Assembly: GCA_965243545.1 (NCBI GenBank)
Contig: OZ251573.1
Location: 1,736,001 to 1,800,000, forward strand
Reading direction: 5' to 3'
DNA length: 64,000 nucleotides
Origin: CATQHW01 sp965243545
GTDB lineage: Bacteria; Spirochaetota; Spirochaetia; SZUA-6; Bin103
Positions 49,834 through 56,920 of the stretch are shown in pieces. Within the stretch, counting starts at the first letter, position 1. Each line of letters starts with the position of its first letter. Below the pieces are notes generated by a model. The model worked only from the letters and a program-made list of their open reading frames with translations, ran no database searches and was not told the origin of the DNA. Made by a program: the position numbers and the translations under genes.

Positions 49834-50844
49834 ATGCGTAAAACGCCGATGTTGTTGCTGATGGTGGTCGCCGGCATCACCATGATGGCGTTGGGATGCC
49901 CGCCGACGGCGCGGACGCCCGTCACGCCGCCCGCCGAACCGCCGCCGGAGCCAACGCCCGAGCCCCCGGCCCCGCCGCCGGAGACGGAGATGAGCTGGAC
50001 GATCGGTCCGGACGACTTTGGCGATGACGACGCTACGATTTGGGCGCAGACCTCCAACCGCTCAGGACCGTACGAGTGGGACCGGATCGCCGCCGGCAGC
50101 GTGCGCGTTTCGATCGGCGGGAAGGAGCTGACGGCGACCGGCGAGAACCCGCCGGCGTTCACCAGCACCTGGCACGAGCCGGCCTTCGACTCCGATCTCA
50201 CCGGCGCGGAGTGGACGGTGACGGCGGAGATCCGCGCGGGAGCGGTGGTGCTGGTGCTCACGGCCCCGGATCAGACCTACTACGACGGCCCGGTCGTCCG
50301 CGTGCGGATGACGAGCGCGGGGAGCGGCTACGCATCGCCGCCCACCGTCACCTTCGGGGGCGGCGGGGACGGCGACGCGGTAGGCGTCGCGGTGGGGCCC
50401 GGCATGGTCACCGGAGTAGAGATCACGGACCCCGGGAACGGCTACTTGAATCCTCCGACCATTTCGTTTATCGGCGGCGACGGCGCCGATGCGGCGGCCA
50501 CTGCGGTGGTGGGCGGGAGCGAGGGCTCGGTAGTGGACGTGATAATCACGAACGGCGGGAGCGGCTACACGTCCGACCCCGCCGTGGGGTTTACGTTGCC
50601 GCCCACCGGCTCCTCTGCGACCGGCGCCGCGGTGGTGGAACGATCGGTCACGTCGGTGATGGTCACCCACGGCGGCGACTACCGGACGCCTCCGCCGGTC
50701 ACGTTCGGCAGCGGCGGCGGCGGTTCCGGCGCGGCCGGCATTGCGGTGCTGCAACGCCGCGGCAACGACGAGTTCCAGAACCTCTACTTCGCGCGCCAAA
50801 CGCTGTACGGCAAGGAGCTGCTGGTTCAGTTCACGGGTGAGTAA
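49834..50844 (+). CDS. Lipoprotein with four GxGYxxPP-type repeats
   Basis: 336 residues from the ATG at 49834 (MRKTPMLLLMV), which has GGAGGAGTGAGG just upstream. The signal peptide ends in a lipobox (MMALGC), then a Pro/Glu linker (PPAEPPPEPTPEPPAPPPE) that would lift the protein off the membrane. Residues about 150-310 hold four repeats of roughly 40 residues built on GSGYASPPTVTFGGGGDG, GNGYLNPPTISFIGGDG, GSGYTSDPAVGFTLPP and GGDYRTPPPVTFGSGGG, separated by V-x-x-V-x-I strands. Similar repeats occur in phage tail and adhesin-like proteins. Function is unknown. Its last 14 bases overlap the end of the convergent nucleoside hydrolase gene. Confidence 0.8.
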   Translation: MRKTPMLLLMVVAGITMMALGCPPTARTPVTPPAEPPPEPTPEPPAPPPETEMSWTIGPDDFGDDDATIWAQTSNRSGPYEWDRIAAGSVRVSIGGKELTATGENPPAFTSTWHEPAFDSDLTGAEWTVTAEIRAGAVVLVLTAPDQTYYDGPVVRVRMTSAGSGYASPPTVTFGGGGDGDAVGVAVGPGMVTGVEITDPGNGYLNPPTISFIGGDGADAAATAVVGGSEGSVVDVIITNGGSGYTSDPAVGFTLPPTGSSATGAAVVERSVTSVMVTHGGDYRTPPPVTFGSGGGGSGAAGIAVLQRRGNDEFQNLYFARQTLYGKELLVQFTGE

Positions 50845-51883
50845 CGGGGTCGGCGCACAGCGCGTCCAGGATGAAGGCGCGCAATGCGGGAAAGTCGGCG
50901 CCGCGGGCGGCCTTGATCTCCGGCAAGCGCCGCCAGCGGAAGTTCCGGCGGACGTCGGTGACGGTCTGCCCGCGCGTCAGCTCGCCGGCCGTCTCCACGC
51001 CGCAACGCAGGGACACGGTCTCGATCAGGCCGGGGCGCGCCGCCGCGGCCACGGCGCATGAGTCGATCAGCACGCAGTAGCTCGGAAATCCGCGTTGCAG
51101 CACGAAGTCGAGCATGCCGCGCGCCAGCTGCGCCTCCGGCCGGCCGGAGGCGCGCAGGCGGACCCGGTCGGCGTCCGTGAGCAGGATGCCGCGGTGGGTC
51201 GCCACGTCCAATCCGACCGCGGTCAGGTCGAAGCCGGCGTGGAACACGCGGCGCGCCGCTTCCGGGTCGACGTAGACGTTCCACTCGCTCACCGGATTGT
51301 CGCCGGTCGCGTGGAGCGCCGCCTCCCGCTGCAGGCCGAAGGCGCCGCCCAGGACGATCAGGCGGCGGACCAGCTGCGGCAGGCGCGGCTCGATCTGCAG
51401 GGCCAGCGCCACGTTGGTGAGCGGGCCGAGCGTCACCACGGTCAGCGGGTCGTGATCGCGGGCGTGCCGGCGCGCCTGCTCGACCAGCAGATCGGGCCCG
51501 AAGCGGGGGTTGGACGGGACCGGCGCCGGGTCCAGGCCGGTCTCTCCCAGGCCGTCCGCGCCGTGCGAAAACGGGTCGTGCGCCAGCTCGCGCACCAGCG
51601 GTTGCGGCGCGCCGCAACCGGTCGGCAGGCCGTCCGCGCCGGCCGCCGGCACGCCCAGCAGCCGCAGGACGGTGTGGATGTTCCGGTAGCAGCGGCTGGC
51701 CGGCAGATTGCCGGAGACGCTGGTGACCGCGCAGACGCGCAGGCGTTCGGTCTTGAGCGCCACGATCAGCGCCAGCGCGTCGTCCATGCCCGGGTCGCAG
51801 TCGATCAGCACCGGGATCGCGGAAGCGCCGGCCGCCGCGGGCGGATTTTGACGGGAGGTTTCCCGGCCGCTATCGTCGCTCAT
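50831..51883 (-). CDS. Inosine-uridine-type nucleoside N-ribohydrolase
   Basis: 350 residues. The calcium-binding N-terminal motif is IPVLIDCDPGMDDALAL, the middle motif is VVTLGPLTNVALAL, and the distal motif is GDNPVSEWNVYVDPEAARRVF (family: N....AEFN...DPEAA). The family hydrolyses the N-glycosidic bond of nucleosides to ribose and base. The catalytic His region reads GLDVATHRGILLT. The first 22 residues are a polar extension. GGAGG lies 10 bases before the ATG. It is divergent from the PfkB operon, with only 26 bases between the two start codons, so the promoters must overlap and shared regulation is likely. Confidence 0.92.
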   Translation of the reverse strand: MSDDSGRETSRQNPPAAAGASAIPVLIDCDPGMDDALALIVALKTERLRVCAVTSVSGNLPASRCYRNIHTVLRLLGVPAAGADGLPTGCGAPQPLVRELAHDPFSHGADGLGETGLDPAPVPSNPRFGPDLLVEQARRHARDHDPLTVVTLGPLTNVALALQIEPRLPQLVRRLIVLGGAFGLQREAALHATGDNPVSEWNVYVDPEAARRVFHAGFDLTAVGLDVATHRGILLTDADRVRLRASGRPEAQLARGMLDFVLQRGFPSYCVLIDSCAVAAAARPGLIETVSLRCGVETAGELTRGQTVTDVRRNFRWRRLPEIKAARGADFPALRAFILDALCADPVTHP

Positions 51884-51909
51884 TCCCGTGCATCCTCCGT
51901 TCGCATTCG

Positions 51910-53025
51910 ATGATGGACCGCCCGGCCGGCGGTGAACAGGCCGGCCCCCGCGGCCCGGCGGCGCGGGTCGACTATGTGGCGCTGTCGCACGTGATCATCG
52001 ACGACCTGCGCTTCGCCGGCGGCGGCGAGCGGCGCGGGGTCCTGGGCGGGGCGGGCAGCTACGCGGCTGCCGGGCTGCGGCTGGCGGCGCAGCCGGCCGA
52101 GCGGGTCGGCATAGCCTGCGGGGTGGGGGAGGACTTTCCGGCCTCCGAATACGCGGAGTGGTTCCGGGAGAACCGGATCGACGCCGCCGGCTTGGAGCCG
52201 CGCGGCCGGCGCACGCCGCGCAGCCGCGTGGTGTACCGCGCCGAGGACGCCCGCACGGAGACACCGGAGTTCGGCGGCGCGCACTTCGCCCGCATGGCGC
52301 CGGACGCCGGCCGGCTGCCGCCGGCCTACCGCCGCGGCCGCGGCTACTACCTCTTTCAGGATCACGCGGCGCCGTTCTGGCGCGCCGGCGCGCGGCTGCG
52401 CGAGGAGACCGGCGCCGTGGTGCTGTGGGAGCTGCACGCCGCAGCCGCCGAACCGGACCGCTTGCCGGCGGTCGTTGCGCGGGCCGCGGACGTCGATCTG
52501 GTGTCGCTCAATCTGGCCGAGGGCCGCCGCCTGTGCGGCCGGCGGGAGCCGCAGGCGATCGTCGCCCGGCTGCTGGCGGCCGGCGTGCGCGGGGTGGCGT
52601 TGCGGCTCGGCGCGGCCGGCGCGCTGCTGGCGCGCGGGCCGGCGGAGTGCTGGCGCGTCCCCGCGTGGCCGGCGCCGGCGGTCGACGTGACCGGGGCCGG
52701 CAATGCGTTCGGCGGCGCGCTGCTGGTCGGGCTCGCCGGCGGCGGCCCGCTCGGTTCCGGCGCCGATTGGCCGGGCAGCGGCTGCGGCGCGACGGCGGCG
52801 GCCTCGCTGATGCTGGCCCAGTCCGGGCCGCCGCCCCGGCTCGACCGCATCCGGGACGAGTGGCGCCGGCGGCGTGACGCGCTCCGCTCCCGGGTCCGGC
52901 GCGCGGACCTGGGCTCGGCGGCGGCCGGAGCGGGGGCCGGAGGGGCCGGAGGGGCCGGCGCAGGCGGCAGCGTAGCCGGATCGGCTGCCGGCGCGGGCCC
53001 CCGTGCGGCCGTTCCCGCCTCATGA
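51910..53025 (+). CDS. PfkB-family carbohydrate/nucleoside kinase with altered active site
   Basis: 371 residues with the ribokinase-like fold: GGAGSYAAAGLRLAAQPAERVGIACGVGEDFP, LVSLNLAEGRRLCG, and VALRLGAAGALLARG. The C-terminal signature is VDVTGAGNAFGGALLVGLAGG. Most PfkB kinases have GAGD, whose Asp is the catalytic base; here it is Asn, as in a minor branch of the superfamily (Mak32-like proteins). The C-terminal 70 residues are an Ala/Gly-rich tail. It may phosphorylate a sugar freed from a nucleoside, or it may have lost kinase activity. No Shine-Dalgarno sequence is seen. The stop overlaps the next gene by ATGA. Confidence 0.82.
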   Translation: MMDRPAGGEQAGPRGPAARVDYVALSHVIIDDLRFAGGGERRGVLGGAGSYAAAGLRLAAQPAERVGIACGVGEDFPASEYAEWFRENRIDAAGLEPRGRRTPRSRVVYRAEDARTETPEFGGAHFARMAPDAGRLPPAYRRGRGYYLFQDHAAPFWRAGARLREETGAVVLWELHAAAAEPDRLPAVVARAADVDLVSLNLAEGRRLCGRREPQAIVARLLAAGVRGVALRLGAAGALLARGPAECWRVPAWPAPAVDVTGAGNAFGGALLVGLAGGGPLGSGADWPGSGCGATAAASLMLAQSGPPPRLDRIRDEWRRRRDALRSRVRRADLGSAAAGAGAGGAGGAGAGGSVAGSAAGAGPRAAVPAS

Positions 53026-54197
53026 ACGCCGTGGGCGCGCCGGCGGACAACCCGATGCGCGCACAGGTGTTGAGCCTGCCGGAGCTGCTGGAGTCCGCGC
53101 ACGCCGAGCTGGAAGCGGCCACCCGCCGGCTCCTCTCCAATGCCGAGGTCTTTGCCGTGCGGCAGGTGATCGTCACCGGCTGCGGCGACTCGCACGTGGC
53201 GGGCGCGCTGGCCGCGGCGGCCTGGACGCAGCTCACCGGCATCCCCTGCCGGGCGCTCAGCGCCATGCAGGCGGCGCGTTATGAGACGGAACTGCCGCGC
53301 CGCCGCTTCCCGCACGACCCGTTGGTGCTGGCGGTGAGCGCCTCCGGCGAGGTGGCGCGGACCGTGGAGGCGGTCGAGCAGTGGCGGTCGCGCGGCGCCC
53401 TGACCGCGGCGGTGACCGCCGATCCGCAGAGCAGCGTGGCGCGGGCGGCGGCGCGCTGCCTGCCCATCACGCTGCCGCCGTTTCCCGCCGCGCCCGGCGT
53501 GCGGTCGTTCTTCCTCTGCGCGCAGGCGCTCTACCTGTTGGCCATCCGCATGGGCGAGGTGCGCGCCCGGCTGCGGCAGGAGCACGCCGCGCGGCTGCGC
53601 GACCAGCTGGCGCAGACGGCGCGCGCGATCGGCGGGATGCTGCCGGCGCTCGACCGCACGCTCGCCGACTTGGCGCGCCGGTGGCGCGGCCATGCCCGTT
53701 ACGAGCTCCTGGCGGCCGGCCCGGCGCGGGCTGCGGCCGCCTACGGAAGCGCCAAGCTGCTGGAGGCGGCCGGCGTCCCGGCCCTCGATCAGGACCCGGA
53801 GGAGTGGCTGCATCTGCAGTACTTCGCGCGCGACCCCGGCTCCTGCGCGACCTGGGTGATCTGTCCGCCGCCCGGCCGCGACGCCAGCCGCGTCCGTGAG
53901 ATCGAGCCGATCCTGCAGCGCCTTGAACGTCCGTACCGCATCGTGACCGGGGCGGCGCTCGGCGCAGGGCGGGACCGGACCATCATCCTGCCGGACCCGC
54001 CGCACGAGCTGTACGCGCCGTTCCTGTACGCGGTAGCGCCGGCGCTGTTCGCCGCCCGGTTGAGCGCCGAGCAGGGCGCGGAGTACGGCCGCGGCGCGCG
54101 CGGGCGCTGGCGGGACTGCCGGGACGGCGCCACGACGCGCCGTTCGCGACGGCTGCCGGTCACGGAAGATTCCGAATCAGGGGAGGCGCGCGCATGA
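53022..54197 (+). CDS. Double SIS-domain phosphosugar-binding protein
   Basis: 391 residues with two sugar-isomerase (SIS) domains. The first (about 45-160) shows VIVTGCGDSHVAGALAAAAW and LVLAVSASGEVARTVEAVEQW, the phosphosugar-binding Ser-rich loop. The second (about 220-350) shows YELLAAGPARAAAAYGSAKLLEAAG and DQDPEEWLHLQYFARD, similar to the isomerase half of GlmS and to AgaS-type deaminase/isomerases. It probably isomerises or deaminates a sugar phosphate made by the preceding kinase. It is joined to both neighbours by ATGA overlaps. Confidence 0.82.
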   Translation: MNAVGAPADNPMRAQVLSLPELLESAHAELEAATRRLLSNAEVFAVRQVIVTGCGDSHVAGALAAAAWTQLTGIPCRALSAMQAARYETELPRRRFPHDPLVLAVSASGEVARTVEAVEQWRSRGALTAAVTADPQSSVARAAARCLPITLPPFPAAPGVRSFFLCAQALYLLAIRMGEVRARLRQEHAARLRDQLAQTARAIGGMLPALDRTLADLARRWRGHARYELLAAGPARAAAAYGSAKLLEAAGVPALDQDPEEWLHLQYFARDPGSCATWVICPPPGRDASRVREIEPILQRLERPYRIVTGAALGAGRDRTIILPDPPHELYAPFLYAVAPALFAARLSAEQGAEYGRGARGRWRDCRDGATTRRSRRLPVTEDSESGEARA

Positions 54198-54601
54198 CCG
54201 TTCACCGCCTGCGCACGGCCGGCAACGGCCCGCACGACGTCACCGACGCGGCGCGCGCCGCGGTGGCGGCGAGCGGCCTGCAGTCCGGGGTGCTGGTCGC
54301 CACCATCCCGCACACCACGGCCGGCCTGGCCGTGCTCTCCTTTCCCGATCCGCTCGGCCTGGAGGACGTAGCCGACGAGCTGGCGCGGCTGGTGCCGACG
54401 CGGATCGACTTCAAGCACCAGCACGACACGCCGCAGGACGCCGCCGGCCACGTCAAGTCGGCGCTGGTCGGCGTGTCGCTCAGCCTGATCATCGACCGCG
54501 GCGCGCTGCAGCTCGGCCATTCGCAGGCGGTCTATCTGCTGGAGTTCGACGGGCCGCGCGACCGGCAGGTCTACCTGCAGGCCATCGGAGAAAGACGATG
54601 A
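54194..54601 (+). CDS. yjbQ: YjbQ/UPF0047 family protein
   Basis: 135 residues matching the UPF0047 family: SGVLVATIPHTTAGLAVLSF, HQHDTPQDAAGHVKSALVGVSLSLII, and GALQLGHSQAVYLLEFDGPRDRQVYLQ. The conserved His-x-x-(N/D) and DxxxHxKxxxxG pattern is complete. Members have weak thiamine-phosphate-synthase-like activity, but their real role is uncertain. Placement inside a sugar-nucleoside operon, coupled on both sides by ATGA, suggests a role in that pathway. Confidence 0.9.
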   Translation: MTVHRLRTAGNGPHDVTDAARAAVAASGLQSGVLVATIPHTTAGLAVLSFPDPLGLEDVADELARLVPTRIDFKHQHDTPQDAAGHVKSALVGVSLSLIIDRGALQLGHSQAVYLLEFDGPRDRQVYLQAIGERR

Positions 54602-55512
54602 CTGACGCCGTGGACGATCTCTACCGGCGGTACCGATACGCCGCCAACGTGCCGCGCCGCGGGCTGTCGATAGACGGCAAGCCGGCGCTGACCGGGATCG
54701 ATCCGGCGCGCATCGGCGATTACGTGATCGTGACGGTGCGCGACCCGTTGTGCGCCTACCGGGAGGACCCGGCGGCGCAGATCGCCGGACGCCTCCGCGA
54801 CGCCGAGCTGGTGGCGCGCACCGGCATGTTCACCACCTACAGCGGCTTTTCCGGGGACGCGCATCTCAGCGTGGTGAGCGGCGGCTCCGGCTCCCCGGAG
54901 GCCGAGTTGATCCTGCATGAGTTCCTGGAGAACACCGCGGCCAACGCCTATCTGCGGCTCGGCGGGTCGGGGGGAATGCATGAAGCGGTGCGTCCCGGCG
55001 ACGTGGTGATCAGCCACGGCGTGGTGCGCGACGAGGGGATGACCCGCGCGTACGTCGCTCCGTCCTTTCCGGCCGCAGCCAGCCCCGAGCTGGTGATGGC
55101 GCTGGCCCAGGCGGGGGAGGAGCTCGGCGCCCGCTACCATGTCGGCCTCACCCGCTCCAGCGACAGCGACTTCTGCGGGGTGGGGCGGCCGTCGGTCGGC
55201 GGTTACCTGCAGCCGCCGCACCTGGAGGTGATCGATTACTACCGGCGCGCCGGCGTGCTCAACGGCGACCGCGAATCGGCGGCGCTGGTCACGCTGCCGC
55301 TGCTGTTCGGCCGCCGCGGCGGCTCGATCTGCTCGGTCGCGGACAACGTGGTGACCGGCGAGACGTTCCGCGCCGGCGCCGGCCACGACACGGCCGTGCG
55401 GATGGCCCTGCGCGGCTTGGCGATCCTGGCGGAGATGGACCGGGAACGGGAGCGCGCAGGCCGCCGGTACTGGACCCCCGGCCTGCGCGGCCCGGCCGCC
55501 GGGCGCGGGTGA
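54598..55512 (+). CDS. Nucleoside phosphorylase (uridine phosphorylase-like)
   Basis: 304 residues, longer than the 250-260 of typical uridine phosphorylase. Family features include GDYVIVTVRDPLCAYREDP, the phosphate-loop-like RLGGSGGMHEAVRPGDVVISHGVVRDEGMTRAYV (normally R-x-GTxGG), and SVADNVVTGETFRAGAGHD near the C-terminus, like SDxxxG. It would split a nucleoside with phosphate into base and (deoxy)ribose-1-phosphate. It is the last gene of the ATGA-coupled operon, and a strong hairpin follows 21 bases after its stop. Confidence 0.82.
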   Translation: MTDAVDDLYRRYRYAANVPRRGLSIDGKPALTGIDPARIGDYVIVTVRDPLCAYREDPAAQIAGRLRDAELVARTGMFTTYSGFSGDAHLSVVSGGSGSPEAELILHEFLENTAANAYLRLGGSGGMHEAVRPGDVVISHGVVRDEGMTRAYVAPSFPAAASPELVMALAQAGEELGARYHVGLTRSSDSDFCGVGRPSVGGYLQPPHLEVIDYYRRAGVLNGDRESAALVTLPLLFGRRGGSICSVADNVVTGETFRAGAGHDTAVRMALRGLAILAEMDRERERAGRRYWTPGLRGPAAGRG

Positions 55513-55533
55513 GGAAGCAGCCGTCTGACCCGC

Positions 55534-55572
55534 CGGCGCGCTACGGGGTCGATGCGATCCCGTAGCGCGCCG
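55534..55572 (+). terminator. Strong 18-bp hairpin after the nucleoside operon
   Basis: CGGCGCGCTACGGGGTCG, a three-base loop (ATG), then CGATCCCGTAGCGCGCCG pair at all 18 positions with a single G-U. It begins 21 bases after the phosphorylase stop. There is no U-tract after it, so it may end transcription with Rho or simply protect the 3' end. Its length and near-perfect pairing make chance unlikely. Confidence 0.6.
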
Positions 55573-55587
55573 CCGCCGGCAGGCGTG

Positions 55588-55616
55588 TTGACGGTTGGGA
55601 TGGCGCCGGCTATGGT
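55588..55616 (+). promoter_or_regulatory. Candidate promoter for the coiled-coil nuclease-like gene
   Basis: TTGACG (55588-55593), a 17-base spacer and TATGGT (55611-55616) form a good sigma-70-like promoter. The start site would be near 55623, leaving a 13-base leader that contains GGGAGG. This rules out the in-frame ATGs at 55552, 55600 and 55612 as starts. Confidence 0.5.
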
Positions 55617-55635
55617 GGGAGCGGGAGGCGAGCAG

Positions 55636-56820
55636 ATGCAGGCGCCGGAGATAGCAACGGTAGACGACTTGGTGCGGGTTCTCGATGAGCACCCGCAGTG
55701 GATGGAAGCGTTGCGCGGGCGGATGCTGACCCGCGAGCTGCTCGAACAGCCGCAGCAGCTCGCCGACTTCGCCGCCAACACCGACCGCCGGTTCGCGGAA
55801 CTGGCGCGCAGTCTTGCTGAGTTCGCCGCCAACACCGACCGCCGGTTCGAGGCCGCGGACCAGCGGTCCACGGAGCTGGAGCGCACTCTCGCTGAGTTCG
55901 CCGCCAACACCGACCGCCGGTTCGAGGCCGCGGACCAGCGGTCCACGGAGCTGGAGCGCACTCTCGCTGAGTTCGCCGCCAACACCGACCGCCGGTTCGA
56001 GGCCGCGGACCAGCGGTCCACGGACCTGGAGCGCACTCTCGCTGAGTTCGCCGCCAACACCGACCGCCGGTTCGAGGCCGCGGACCAGCGGTCCACGGAG
56101 CTGGAGCGCACTCTCGCTGAGTTCGCCGCCAACACCGACCGCCGGTTCGAGGCCGCGGACCAGCGGTCCACGGACCTGGAGCAACGGTTGGCGGAACTGG
56201 CGCGCCAACTCGCTGAGTTCGCCGCCAACACCGACCGCCGGTTCGAGGCCGCGGACCAGCGGTCCACGGAGCTGGAGCGCGCTCTCGCTGAATTCGCCGC
56301 CAACACCGACCGCCGGTTCACGGAACTGGAGCGCCAACTGGCTGACTCCATCGCCAACACCGACCGCCAGTTCAAGCAGCTCCGCACCGACATCGGCCCG
56401 ATCAAGGCCGCCCACGCCGCCAATTCCGCGCGCGCGGACGCCGACCTGATGGCGGAGAAGCAGGGACTGACGTTCGTCGCCTTCGTCGAGCGGCAGGAGC
56501 TGTGGGCCATGGTGCCGGCCTTCGAGAAGAGCAAAATCCCCGAGAAGGAACTGCTCAGTTTCCGTCATGCCGACATCGTGATCCGCGCGGCCGAACCGGA
56601 CGGAACGGAGTGCTACGTGGCGGTGGAGGCATCCTACACCGCCAACGGCCGTGATACCAAACGCGCCCAACGCAACGCGCGGTTCCTGACCCGCTTCACC
56701 GGCCGGCGCGCCGATCCGGTGGTGGCCGGTCTGCGGATCGACGACCGGATTCGCGCCGCCGTCGAATCGGGGGAGATCGCCTGGCATGAACTGCACCCGC
56801 AGACATTCGAAGTAGAGTGA
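55636..56820 (+). CDS. Coiled-coil repeat protein with C-terminal PD-(D/E)XK-like domain
   Basis: 394 residues from the ATG at 55636, chosen because GGGAGG lies 7 bases upstream and a promoter sits just before it. After a short head (DDLVRVLDEHPQWMEALRGRMLT) come 25-residue coil repeats based on LAEFAANTDRRFEAADQRST; the LA-x-FAANTDRRF unit occurs eight times plus one decayed copy. The C-terminal 120 residues contain FRHADIVIRA and YVAVEASYTANGRDTKRAQRNARFLTRF, which look like the D...ExS core of a restriction-endonuclease-like fold. This family is common in cyanobacteria and GC-rich bacteria; its function is unknown. No membrane helix is present. Confidence 0.8.
   Translation: MQAPEIATVDDLVRVLDEHPQWMEALRGRMLTRELLEQPQQLADFAANTDRRFAELARSLAEFAANTDRRFEAADQRSTELERTLAEFAANTDRRFEAADQRSTELERTLAEFAANTDRRFEAADQRSTDLERTLAEFAANTDRRFEAADQRSTELERTLAEFAANTDRRFEAADQRSTDLEQRLAELARQLAEFAANTDRRFEAADQRSTELERALAEFAANTDRRFTELERQLADSIANTDRQFKQLRTDIGPIKAAHAANSARADADLMAEKQGLTFVAFVERQELWAMVPAFEKSKIPEKELLSFRHADIVIRAAEPDGTECYVAVEASYTANGRDTKRAQRNARFLTRFTGRRADPVVAGLRIDDRIRAAVESGEIAWHELHPQTFEVE
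55771..56294 (+). repeat. 75-base in-frame tandem repeat
   Basis: The block beginning GCCGCCAACACCGACCGCCG recurs at 55771, 55824, 55899, 55974, 56049, 56124, 56220 and once more near 56300. The middle five are spaced exactly 75 bases and are almost identical; one unit carries a 21-base insertion. All spacings are multiples of three except the first, which is 53 because the first unit is shorter and out of the 75-base register by a partial deletion of coil; the protein frame is nevertheless continuous through the array. Confidence 0.85.
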
Positions 56821-56920
56821 TTGCGGGCGCTTGCGCGCCGCCGGGCAGCCGGGTAGGGTGGGCGGGTCCCGTTCGCCGCGTTCCGCGGCCGAATCGCAAC
56901 CAAGAGAGGAGAACACAATC

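Noticed and set aside
55552..55635. Earlier ATG starts (55552, 55600, 55612) for the coil-repeat gene
   Set aside because: They lie inside a hairpin or upstream of the predicted transcription start and lack a ribosome-binding site, unlike the ATG at 55636.
55771..56294. CRISPR or minisatellite array
   Set aside because: Units are contiguous 75-base coding repeats in frame, with no unique spacers.
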